In this document: piece by piece, positions 35,088 to 43,315 of the stretch
Position numbering within the stretch: position 1 is the first letter of the stretch
Layout: every line of letters begins with the position of its first letter
From: Francisellaceae bacterium UBA6186
GTDB taxonomy: Bacteria > Pseudomonadota > Gammaproteobacteria > UBA6186 > Azoamicaceae
Length of the DNA: 43,315 bases
Assembly: GCA_002422785.1 (NCBI GenBank)
Contig: DITK01000017.1
Coordinates: 27,886 to 71,200 of the forward strand
Direction: 5' to 3'
Notes under the pieces: generated by a model
The model's input: only the letters and a program-made list of their open reading frames with translations
Told to the model about the DNA's origin: nothing
Database searches by the model: none
Program-made: the position numbers and the translations under genes

Positions 35088-37100
35088 TTAACGACTACCA
35101 CTGCTGTTATTCTTTTTCTTACGACGTTTCTGCCAGGGAGGGGGAGGGTCGCTAGTTTTTGGGTTAGATAATTTCTCGGATAGTATTATAGGTTGTGGTT
35201 TTTCAGTCGGTATTTGTTTTGATTCTAGCATAATTTCATCTAGTAAGTCACCTATAGTTGACAAGGAAGGCGGACTATTTTTTTGGGATGGTAATCTTAT
35301 TATTTTTTCATGATTGTTATCATATTTATTAGCTGGAACAATAGCCTTATATGCTACAAGTAATTCTACCATTTTGGAGTTGCCAAGTTGTGTTGCTAAT
35401 CCTAAAGGAGTATCACCATTATCATTGGATAAATTAGGATCTGCCCCAGCCGCTAAAAGTTGTTCAACTACGCTAACATTTCCTGTTTTTTGAACAGCCA
35501 AAATTAAAGAAGTATTACCATCTTTATTTTTGAAATCAAAATTTACGCCACCTTCTTCTTTGTTATCTAAAAGTATTTTAACTACATCGGCATTCCCATT
35601 TTGGGCTGCTAACATTAAAGCAGTTTCACCGTTGGAATTATCTAGATCAGGCATAGCACCTGTATTTAGCAATCGTTGCACTACGTTTGCAGATCCAGAG
35701 GCAGATGCAATCATAATAGCACTGTCTCCAGCTTCATTTGATATATTAATATCGGCCCCTTGGTCTAAAATGATTTGCACTATATTTGCATGTCCAAATT
35801 TAACAGCTAAATGTAATAGATTATTATCTTTGTCATCAACTACCATATTAGGATCTAAATTATGTTGCTTAAAAAATAGCTCCATTACACTTGCCTGGCC
35901 AGTTTGGATAGCTATTTTTACTAGTTTTTTAATTATTTCATCCTTTGAAGCAGGAGGAAAATTTTGTAAAAAATTTTCAACTAAAATTTCTTGTCCCGAA
36001 GCAGTCGCTAAAAGAATACATTTCTCTAATAACTTATTATTTGCAGCATCTTTAAAATCTATCAATTGTGATTGCGCAAGAAACTTTTCTAAAAAATTTT
36101 TTCTCGTTATATTAGTTAATTTACCATCATCAAGCAGCAAAGACCAAATTTTGTTTTGTAAAGATTGTTGCATATTGCCAAAATCTATTGTTGCTTGATC
36201 TCTATTTAAAAAATCTACTATTAAAGCAATTGCTTTAATATTTTCATCTTGACTATTTAATGCTGTCGTTAGATCTTTTTTTTGTTCTTGTAGCAAATAT
36301 GGGAAAATTTTGTCTTTTGGTGGCTCATTAGTTGAAATATAAAAAGATGTCGGAATAAATTGTTGTTTGGTATTTATTTTAAGATCTGTAGCACGTAATT
36401 GAGCAACCAGTCTAGATTTTAAGGTATCAGTAAAAATTCCTATTTGGCAAGCAGGATTATTAATATCCCATTTTATTCTTGCTAAGATTTCATTATGGTT
36501 ATCAGAATCAAAACCAGATTTAATTAATGAATCTATACTTTCATGCCAAAAACCTTATTGTTTCTGTTGTATCAGATACTCTTCAGCAGATTTTTCATCT
36601 GGAAAATGATAACCCCTTTCTATAGTATTTCCATCATACTTCATGATAATAGAAGGCATCACATTAGAATTTCCTTCTATGTTTTCAGAAAAAAGCATTA
36701 CTCCCACAGAAGGTGCGTGAGATTTAGAATTGAATACTGGTGGATAATAATTTTTTTCTACAGATAAAACAGATACTGGTTGTTTTTTAGAAAGACCTAC
36801 TTTTTGTTCTGGAGGAAACTGTTGCACCTTACCAACTGGTACCACACCAGCTTTAGTAGCTTTAAATTTACCGATTATCCCCAACCGGATTGCTGGCCTA
36901 ATTTTTTCTTTTGACTCACCCATGCCTAAATAAGTCTCTTCTAATAAGCCAACTATAAATTGCGACCAAAAGTCTCTTCCATCAAAAGCGACAGTTTTTA
37001 TAAATTGGGCTGCGTGATAGTTTTTATAAATATTTTGATACCAAGTTTTTTCTTCGCTTTCAGGCTTGGTTGTATCAAACAATGGTTTTTTATTTTGCAT
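35088..37100 (-). pseudogene. Ankyrin-repeat protein gene interrupted by one in-frame TAA
   Basis: One frame runs from ATG 37100 to the stop at 35088 (about 670 codons) except for a single TAA at 36555-36557, after the residues IQQKQ. The 5' part (about 181 codons) has no recognised domain. The 3' part has about five ankyrin repeats in the middle, for example NNLLHLAVKFGHANIVQIIL and GETALMLAAQNGNADVVKIL. It ends in a proline-rich, basic tail (PPPPWQKRRKKKN). No ATG follows the stop for about 125 codons, so restart is unlikely. Ankyrin proteins in host-associated bacteria are often secreted effectors. It may be a recent pseudogene or need readthrough. Confidence 0.8.
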
Positions 37101-37175
37101 ATGCAAGCTTACACCTAAATTTATAATTACTTAATATATTAAATATAGAAGACATATGAACAACAAAAATCAATA

Positions 37176-37206
37176 TTTACGCAACAAGCTATAAAACTAT
37201 TATAAT
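37176..37206 (+). promoter_or_regulatory. Candidate promoter for the RND efflux operon
   Basis: A perfect TATAAT (37201-37206) lies 35 bases before the ATG at 37242. The best upstream box is TTTACG (37176-37181) with a long 19-base spacer, so only the -10 element is convincing. Confidence 0.4.
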
Positions 37207-37241
37207 AGAAAAGAACGCATCAATATTATAGAACTGTATAC

Positions 37242-40200
37242 ATGGATCAAAAATTAGGGATATCAGGATACATTGCAAAAATTTTTCAGACAGCATATAT
37301 AACTCCTCTTTTAGCACTGTCTATATTGCTTGCTGGGTTATATGCTATTTTTATGACCCCCCGCGAAGAAGAGCCACAAATCAACGTAACTATGGCTAAT
37401 GTAATAATTTCATTTCCTGGAGCGAGCGCTAAAAATGTAGAACAAATGATTTCAATTCCTGCAGAACAAATATTATCACAAATAGCTGATCTAGAACATA
37501 TTACTTCTATGTCTCAACCTGGGTTGTCAATAATTACTATTCAATTTAAAGTAGGGATTCCTCGTACAGAAGCATTAGTCCGGTTATACGATACTGTAAA
37601 CTCTAATGCCGATTGGCTACCTAAAGGATTAGGAGTTATGCCCCCTATAATTAAACCAAAAAGCATTGACGATGTACCGATTATATCTTTAACGTTATTT
37701 TCAAAAAAAACAATACTTGCCGGTCAAGAACTAGCTAGATTATACGAACTTGAAAAAATAGCTAATAACATAGAATTAGATATAAAAAGAGTTAAAGGAA
37801 CTAAAGAAGTTACCACCATAGGTGGACCTGGTCGTGCTATTAAAGTCGAAATCGATCCTCAAAGATTAACAACACTAGGCTTTACTGTGCAAGAAATACA
37901 AAATGTTTTAGTTTCAGTAAATGCCAGCATGTCGGTTGGGGATTTATTAAGTGGCGAACAAGCAATTATGGTAGAATCTGGACCATTTTTACGAAATGCT
38001 GATGATATTAAAGACATAGTAATAGGAATTAGAGATGGTTTAGCAGTATTTTTAAAAGACGTAGCTACAGTCATAGAAGGACCTATACAAACAAGACGAA
38101 TAGTATCCCACATATATAAAGATTCAATCACAAAAAAATTAATAGCAACACCAGCAGTAACTTTAGCTATTACTAAAAAATTTGGAGAAAACGCTATCGA
38201 AATAGCAAATAAAGTTAATAAACTTGTTTTGCAGTTGAAAGTAAATATTATTCCTCAAGATATCGAAGTAGCAGTTACCAGAAATTACGGGCAAACGCCT
38301 AATGCCAAAGCCAATCAATTAATTCATAAATTATTATTTGCAACTACTGGTGTTATATTTTTAGTATCTATAACTCTGGGTAAAAGAGAAGCTATAGTCG
38401 TGGGTACAGCGGTAATATTAACCCTAGCTGCTACCTTATTTGCATCAATGGTATATGGATTTACTATTAACCGAGTATCTTTATTTGCGTTAATTTTTTC
38501 GATTGGTATATTAGTTGATGATGCTATTGTAGTCGTGGAAAACATCCATCGTCATCAACAACTTACACCTAATAAAAATTTAAAGGAAATCATTCCGATA
38601 GCAGTAGACGAGGTTGGCAGCCCAACTATTTTAGCAACATTAACGGTAATAGCGTCTTTATTACCTATGGCTTTTGTAAGTGGGTTAATGGGTCCATATA
38701 TGAGTCCTATTCCAATTAACGCTAGCATGGGTATGCTGTTATCATTAATAATAGCTTTTGTTATAACACCGTGGTTGTCGTATCAATTATTCAGAAACCA
38801 TAATCATACTAACAATAATTTTGATATATCAACATGGATATCACCAAAATTCAATAATATTTTCAAACTATTTTTTGACGATCAAATAGGAAAAAAAAAT
38901 CGTCTTAAGTTAAACTATTATGTATTAACAGCGATAATTATTTCTATCTTATTACCGGCTACAGGTTTAGTTATTTTTAAAATGTTGCCATTTGATAACA
39001 AATCAGAATTTCAAGTTATATTAGATATGCCTATAGGAACTAGAGTTGAAAAAACTTTTCAGGTATTACAAGATATTGGCAAAGAATTAAATAAATTACC
39101 AGAATTAGATAATTATCAGATATATGCAGGAACCACTGCACCAATTAGCTTCAATGGCCTAGTACGTCAATATTATTTAAGACAGCATCAGTCTGTTGGT
39201 GATATTCAGGTAAATTTAATTGATAAAGCTCATCGTAAAGAAAAAAGTCATATTATTATAACTAAAATACGTCCATTATTAGAACGAATTGCGAAACAAC
39301 ATCTGGGGAACATAAAAGTGGTCGAAGTTCCTCCTGGGCCACCAGTATTAGCCCCGATCGTAGCAGAAATTTACGGTTCCAATGATGACAATCGTTTAAT
39401 AGTAGCTCATGAAATAAGGAAAACATTTGAACAAACTAAAGGGATAGTAGATATTGATGATAGTAGTATAGCCAAGTCAATCAAAAAATTATTAATTATT
39501 GATCGCAATAAAGCTAGTTTAATGGGCGTCTCTCAACAAACTATTATTAATACTTTAAAAGCAGGGTTATCTGGTGAAAACATAACTTATGTGTATGATG
39601 AAAATAAATATCCTGCCGCAGTCACTATACGTTTACCTGCAGATAAACAAAGTACTTTATCTAGTTTATTGGCATTAACCATCAGGAATTCACAAAGAGA
39701 TTTGATATCACTAAATGAATTAATTAAAGTTACAGAGGTGGAGCGTGAACAAATAATTTATCATAAAGATCTTTTACCAGTAAATTATGTTATTGCAGAT
39801 ACCTCTGGTAAAATTGATAGTCCTTTGTATGGCTTATTGGCGGCTCGTGATCTAATTAATAAAATTAAAGATCCTTATGGTAATAAAATAAAAAAATATT
39901 TTATTACTCAACCATCCGATCCATATCAATCTATTTCAATGAAATGGGATGGTGAATGGCAAATAACTTGGGAAACATTTAGAGATCTTCTTATAGCATT
40001 TGCTGCAGGTCTTATACTTATTTATTTATTACTAGTATCTCAATCTGGCTCTTACATAACTCCTATTATTATTATGTTACCTATTCCATTAACTATTATT
40101 GGTGTACTGCCTGGACATGCTTTACTTGGGGCACAATTTACTGCTACTTCTATGATTGGCATGATTGCGTTAGCGGGTATTATTGTACGTAATTCTATTT

Positions 40201-40469
40201 TACTGGTTGATTTTTCTAATATACAAATTAAACAAGGGATCCCATTAAAAGATGCATTAATTAATTCGGTTATTATTAGATCTCAGCCTATTGCTCTTAC
40301 TGGATTATCAGCTATATTAGGTGCTTTTTTTATATTGGATGATCCTATTTTTAATGGCTTGGCTATTTCTTTAATTTTTGGTATTTTCGTTGCGACTTTG
40401 TTAACTTTGATTGTTATCCCAGTATTTTATTTTTCGTTTTACTCCGCTAGAGGTTCTTATGCAATTTAA
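37242..40469 (+). CDS. RND-family efflux pump inner-membrane permease
   Basis: Proton-driven exporter of 1075 residues with the expected twelve helices and two large periplasmic loops. The N-terminus (ILLAGLYAIFMTPREEEPQI, NVIISFPGASAKNVEQMI) is of the CusA/HAE1-like group with the TPREEEP signature rather than AcrB. The proton-relay aspartates are D426/D427 in ILVDDAIVVVENIHRH. A late segment, GMIALAGIIVRNSILLVDFS, is typical. The gene overlaps the TolC-like gene by 11 bases. No membrane-fusion (adaptor) gene is upstream, where it normally is. Substrate unknown. Confidence 0.92.
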   Translation: MDQKLGISGYIAKIFQTAYITPLLALSILLAGLYAIFMTPREEEPQINVTMANVIISFPGASAKNVEQMISIPAEQILSQIADLEHITSMSQPGLSIITIQFKVGIPRTEALVRLYDTVNSNADWLPKGLGVMPPIIKPKSIDDVPIISLTLFSKKTILAGQELARLYELEKIANNIELDIKRVKGTKEVTTIGGPGRAIKVEIDPQRLTTLGFTVQEIQNVLVSVNASMSVGDLLSGEQAIMVESGPFLRNADDIKDIVIGIRDGLAVFLKDVATVIEGPIQTRRIVSHIYKDSITKKLIATPAVTLAITKKFGENAIEIANKVNKLVLQLKVNIIPQDIEVAVTRNYGQTPNAKANQLIHKLLFATTGVIFLVSITLGKREAIVVGTAVILTLAATLFASMVYGFTINRVSLFALIFSIGILVDDAIVVVENIHRHQQLTPNKNLKEIIPIAVDEVGSPTILATLTVIASLLPMAFVSGLMGPYMSPIPINASMGMLLSLIIAFVITPWLSYQLFRNHNHTNNNFDISTWISPKFNNIFKLFFDDQIGKKNRLKLNYYVLTAIIISILLPATGLVIFKMLPFDNKSEFQVILDMPIGTRVEKTFQVLQDIGKELNKLPELDNYQIYAGTTAPISFNGLVRQYYLRQHQSVGDIQVNLIDKAHRKEKSHIIITKIRPLLERIAKQHLGNIKVVEVPPGPPVLAPIVAEIYGSNDDNRLIVAHEIRKTFEQTKGIVDIDDSSIAKSIKKLLIIDRNKASLMGVSQQTIINTLKAGLSGENITYVYDENKYPAAVTIRLPADKQSTLSSLLALTIRNSQRDLISLNELIKVTEVEREQIIYHKDLLPVNYVIADTSGKIDSPLYGLLAARDLINKIKDPYGNKIKKYFITQPSDPYQSISMKWDGEWQITWETFRDLLIAFAAGLILIYLLLVSQSGSYITPIIIMLPIPLTIIGVLPGHALLGAQFTATSMIGMIALAGIIVRNSILLVDFSNIQIKQGIPLKDALINSVIIRSQPIALTGLSAILGAFFILDDPIFNGLAISLIFGIFVATLLTLIVIPVFYFSFYSARGSYAI

Positions 40470-41823
40470 ATGGATTTCTATATGTATAACCCTAATACCA
40501 AATATTGTCTTAGCTGCTGATTTAATCGATGTTTGGCGTGCTTCTCAAAATAGAGAGCCGGTGTTTATCATCAGTAAATTTGAACAATTAGCAGGGGAAA
40601 AACGTCTTGAACAAAGCAGAGCGTTATGGTTACCTAATATTTATTTAACTACTATGACAGGTAAAATTAAATCTAACAGCCATACCAAAGGTGCAACATT
40701 TGATGCACCAAGAATGTCTGGTCCATATTCAAATGCAATCTTTGAGACATCAATAAAACAGGGAAATATTAACAGGAACACTTTATCTTTAATACAACCC
40801 ATGTATGATTTAGAGCGTTTAATTGAAAGCAGGCAGTTAAAAAAATCTGCAGATATAAGTAATATATCTGCAGATTTAGCGCATCAAAATCTAATATTAT
40901 TGGTCGCAGAAAGTTATTGTGGGGTTTTGTTAGCTAATGAAACTTTAAGGCTTGTAGAAGAACAAGAAAAAAATATTATTAGCACCTATAAAGAAATAAC
41001 AAAACGTTTTCATCTTGGCAGCGCAGCTAAAACTGATTTGCAAGAAGCAGCAGAAAGTTTAGATAGTATTAAAATAAAACTAATTTCTGCTAAAAATGAT
41101 GTGCAAATAAAAAAACTAGCTTTAAAAGATCTTTTAGGAACTTCAGAAGATCTAAATAAGTTGAAAGAAAATCTGTCACCTAACAGTTTTTATTTTTCAG
41201 CTACTTTAGAACAATATATTATTAAAATGATGTCTAAAAATTTACAATTACGCATAATAATAGCTATGCAAGAAATTGCCAAACAAGAAGTGGTAAAATA
41301 TAGCGCTATGAGTTCTGTTAAATTCAATGCTATAGCACAAATATCAAAAGATCTATCTAAGGGAAAAGATAATGTTAGTCGTACCGCAAAAGATTATTTG
41401 TTAGGCATACAATTATCTGCTCCAATTTTTACAGGTGGGTATCGTTCCGCTAAAGAAGGTGAAACTTTACAATTACTAGAAAAATCTAAAGTGGAATACG
41501 ATAAAGCAGCATTAGAAATTGAACATTCTCTTCGTGCCACATGGTTTGCTTTATCCTCTGCAGGGAAACGGATAAAAGCTTTACAAAATAATTTACAAAC
41601 TAGTAAAGCAAGATTATTGTCAACAATTAAAGGTCATGCTGTTGGTTCTCGAAATACTTTAGAAGTTTTAATGGCACAAAGTAATGCTATTGAAGTGGAA
41701 AGTGCTTTATTTACAGAAAAAATACAATTTTTATTAAATCGTTTATATATAAGCTCTATGATTGGAGAACTAACAGAAAAAGAACTTCTGGTAATAAATA
41801 ATTATTTGGTTGCCGCATTATAA
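40459..41823 (+). CDS. TolC-family outer membrane efflux protein
   Basis: Outer-membrane channel of 454 residues. The start is ATG 40459, with AGAGG 5-6 bases upstream, giving a clean signal peptide (MQFKWISICITLIPNIVLA, cut before ADLID). Two OEP repeats follow: ASQNREPVFIISKFEQLAGE and LAGEKRLEQSRALWLPNI begin the first; GIQLSAPIFTGGYRSAKEGE belongs to the second. Long heptad helices between them build the periplasmic tunnel. It should pair with the overlapping RND permease. Confidence 0.9.
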   Translation: MQFKWISICITLIPNIVLAADLIDVWRASQNREPVFIISKFEQLAGEKRLEQSRALWLPNIYLTTMTGKIKSNSHTKGATFDAPRMSGPYSNAIFETSIKQGNINRNTLSLIQPMYDLERLIESRQLKKSADISNISADLAHQNLILLVAESYCGVLLANETLRLVEEQEKNIISTYKEITKRFHLGSAAKTDLQEAAESLDSIKIKLISAKNDVQIKKLALKDLLGTSEDLNKLKENLSPNSFYFSATLEQYIIKMMSKNLQLRIIIAMQEIAKQEVVKYSAMSSVKFNAIAQISKDLSKGKDNVSRTAKDYLLGIQLSAPIFTGGYRSAKEGETLQLLEKSKVEYDKAALEIEHSLRATWFALSSAGKRIKALQNNLQTSKARLLSTIKGHAVGSRNTLEVLMAQSNAIEVESALFTEKIQFLLNRLYISSMIGELTEKELLVINNYLVAAL

Positions 41824-41870
41824 TGGGGTAAATATTTTCACTTATTGGTTCTACTGATCTTTATTTATTG

Positions 41871-42800
41871 CTATTTATTGCTGTTATTTTCTGGACGACT
41901 TTTTTTCATTAATTCATCAAGCTGCTGTTTAGTTAACAAAAAAATTCCTTCTCCACCATTAGCAAATTCTAACCACATGAAATTTACTTTTGGATATAAT
42001 TTAATTAATTTTTTCCACATAACCCCAACTTCTATAATCAAAATTCCTTTATTTGATAAAAATTTATGAGCATTATGTAAAATTTTAATTACAATTTCCA
42101 AACCACCGTCACCTGCAACTAAAGCTTTTTTCGGCTCAAAATGAAATTCCATGGGTAATTTATCGAATGTTTTTTGATCAACATAAGGCGGATTAGATAC
42201 AATTAAATCATATTTATAATTAGGTATATTATTAAACAAATCTGATTTTATCAAATTTATTTTATTTTTTATATTATGCAATTGTAAGTTTTTTTTAGCT
42301 ACATTGATAGCTGCAATCGATATGTCGCTAGCATCTATCTTAATATTATTAATGCCAGAATTTTTTCTGGCAAAAGCGTGGAAACAAGCAATAGCAATAC
42401 ACCCACTACCAGTACATAAATCTAATATGCTTTTAGGCTTGGTTTTCATCCATGGTCTAAATTTATTGTTAATTAATTCGGCAAAAGGCGATCTCGGAAT
42501 AATCACCCTAGCATCGACATAATACTTTTTCCCAGCAAACCAAGCCGTTTTAAGAAGATAAGGTAATGGTTTTTTTTCTGCCACACGTAACAAAGCAATT
42601 TTAGTAAATAAATTCATTTGTTTTTGAGTTAATTCTTGCTCCTTTAGAACATTTTTATAAAGATCTATATCCAAAACATAACTTGCCAAAAATACTGCTT
42701 CATCCCAAGCAGTTACCGTGCCATGACCAAAATATAATTTATTTTTAATAAATAATTTTTCAGCCCAAATTAATGTATGTTTTAAGCTATTATGAGACAA
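41871..42800 (-). CDS. prmB: Ribosomal protein L3 N5-glutamine methyltransferase
   Basis: Methylates a glutamine of ribosomal protein L3. 309 residues, the family length. YFGHGTVTAWDEAVFLASYV and VIIPRSPFAELI (99-110) are PrmB hallmarks separating it from PrmC; SAM motif LDLCTGSGCIAIA (126-138); catalytic NPPY (203-206). The start is TTG at 42800, supported by AAGAGG 6 bases before it and by the aligned N-terminus; no better ATG exists. The start overlaps the end of the preceding methyltransferase gene by 11 bases. Confidence 0.93.
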   Translation of the reverse strand: MSHNSLKHTLIWAEKLFIKNKLYFGHGTVTAWDEAVFLASYVLDIDLYKNVLKEQELTQKQMNLFTKIALLRVAEKKPLPYLLKTAWFAGKKYYVDARVIIPRSPFAELINNKFRPWMKTKPKSILDLCTGSGCIAIACFHAFARKNSGINNIKIDASDISIAAINVAKKNLQLHNIKNKINLIKSDLFNNIPNYKYDLIVSNPPYVDQKTFDKLPMEFHFEPKKALVAGDGGLEIVIKILHNAHKFLSNKGILIIEVGVMWKKLIKLYPKVNFMWLEFANGGEGIFLLTKQQLDELMKKSRPENNSNK

Positions 42801-43315
42801 CTGTAACCTCTTTTAATGGTATAATAAATTTTCCTTTATATCCTTTCGCGCGAAGGTTATACATCAAATCGTCAGCAATATGCCAAGATAATAATAAAGC
42901 GTAATCAGGCTGAGCTTTAAATAGTTCTTGCTCATCAACGACCGGAATAATGGTACCTGGCATATACTTGCCAATTTTAAGCGACCCTGGAACCTCGACT
43001 ACACAATCTAAAATACCATCGTCTATGCCGGTATAATTTATTAGAGTGCTAGCCCTAGATGGCGCACTTATACCAAAAATACTACAACTTTTTGATTTTA
43101 TTTGTTTAAATAATTCATGTAATTTTAATTTGCTAAGTATAACCTGATGTTTAAATTTATATAATTTTTCCAATAAATCATTGGCAATTGGTTCGTTTGC
43201 TAGTAAAGTTTGTAATGCAACACTAATTGAATATTCGCCTTTTTTAGCAGCATAAACTCTAATCGAACCACCATGAGTTGGTATTTTTTGCGCATGAAAT
43301 ATTTCTAAACCATGC
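42790..43315 (-). CDS. Sugar C-methyltransferase-like protein, C-terminal part, truncated by window edge
   Basis: The open frame runs in from the right edge, so the N-terminus is missing; about 174 codons are visible. IPTHGGSIRVYAAKKGEYSI followed by IFGISAPSRASTLINYTGID matches the C-terminal domain of NDP-4-keto-6-deoxysugar C-methyltransferases (TylCIII-like, Methyltransf_14). DYALLLSWHIADDLMYNLRAKGYKGKFIIP is the usual end. The zinc and SAM domains would be upstream. It may belong to another surface-glycan region beyond the window. Confidence 0.82.
   Translation of the reverse strand, partial: HGLEIFHAQKIPTHGGSIRVYAAKKGEYSISVALQTLLANEPIANDLLEKLYKFKHQVILSKLKLHELFKQIKSKSCSIFGISAPSRASTLINYTGIDDGILDCVVEVPGSLKIGKYMPGTIIPVVDEQELFKAQPDYALLLSWHIADDLMYNLRAKGYKGKFIIPLKEVTVVS

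Noticed and set aside
35088..36296. A separate, intact ankyrin gene starting at TTG 36296
   Set aside because: The same frame stays open for 86 more codons upstream of that TTG, back to the TAA at 36555-36557, beyond which the matching frame continues. The TTG has no special support.
1..43315. tRNA or rRNA genes, CRISPR arrays, intact insertion sequences, replication origin
   Set aside because: I saw no cloverleaf, regularly spaced repeats, transposase gene or DnaA-box cluster on reading; short or diverged examples could be missed without a computed search.

Overview
The window is AT-rich (roughly 30% G+C by eye) and comes from a gammaproteobacterium. The evidence is the order tsaD / rpsU-yqeY-dnaG-rpoD with tsaD divergent, the cmk-rpsA pair, and a PrmB-type L3 methyltransferase. 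Ankyrin repeats, a decayed AAA-ATPase-like/PD-(D/E)XK gene, an orphan TrpX-like binding protein and several broken genes suggest a host-associated, Legionellales-like lineage. That placement is inference and I cannot name the organism.

Layout. 1-4223 (minus) is the macromolecular-synthesis operon rpsU-yqeY-dnaG-rpoD, with rpoD cut by the left edge. 4326-4805 is a type IV pilin. 4886-5926 is tsaD and 6007-7968 a membrane hybrid histidine kinase, both plus strand. 8046-28810 (all minus) is a surface-glycan cluster of about 21 kb. 28815-30565 holds a decayed AAA-ATPase-like gene and a putative methyltransferase. 30665-32615 holds a TerC-family protein and a TrpX-like binding protein. 32626-35043 is cmk-rpsA. 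35088-37100 is an ankyrin-repeat gene split by one in-frame TAA. 37242-41823 is an RND pump overlapping a TolC-like channel. 41871-43315 is prmB and the C-terminal part of a sugar C-methyltransferase, cut by the right edge.

The glycan cluster, read in its own direction, starts with a methyltransferase and a PglK-like ABC flippase. A complete pseudaminic-acid route follows: PseB, PseC, an aldo/keto reductase, an SpsF/PseF-type cytidylyltransferase fused to a class-III aminotransferase, a PseG-PseH fusion and PseI, then a LIC12162-family transferase. After a broken gene come a ParB-like/methyltransferase fusion, glucose-1-phosphate cytidylyltransferase, CDP-glucose 4,6-dehydratase, a DegT aminotransferase, a chimeric gene remnant, a methyltransferase, an RmlC-like epimerase, a small membrane ORF and two glycosyltransferases (GT2 and GT4). 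Together they should make at least two unusual sugars, CMP-pseudaminic acid and a CDP-6-deoxyhexose derivative, and move a lipid-linked glycan across the membrane.

The most notable observations are the chimeric methyltransferase/aminotransferase remnant at 11698-12165, the single stop codon in the ankyrin gene, the two enzyme fusions in the pseudaminic pathway, the ParB-like/methyltransferase fusion, and an S21 protein with a duplicated C-terminal tail. I found no tRNA, rRNA, CRISPR array or intact insertion sequence, and no clearly undescribed system; the fusion enzymes come closest.
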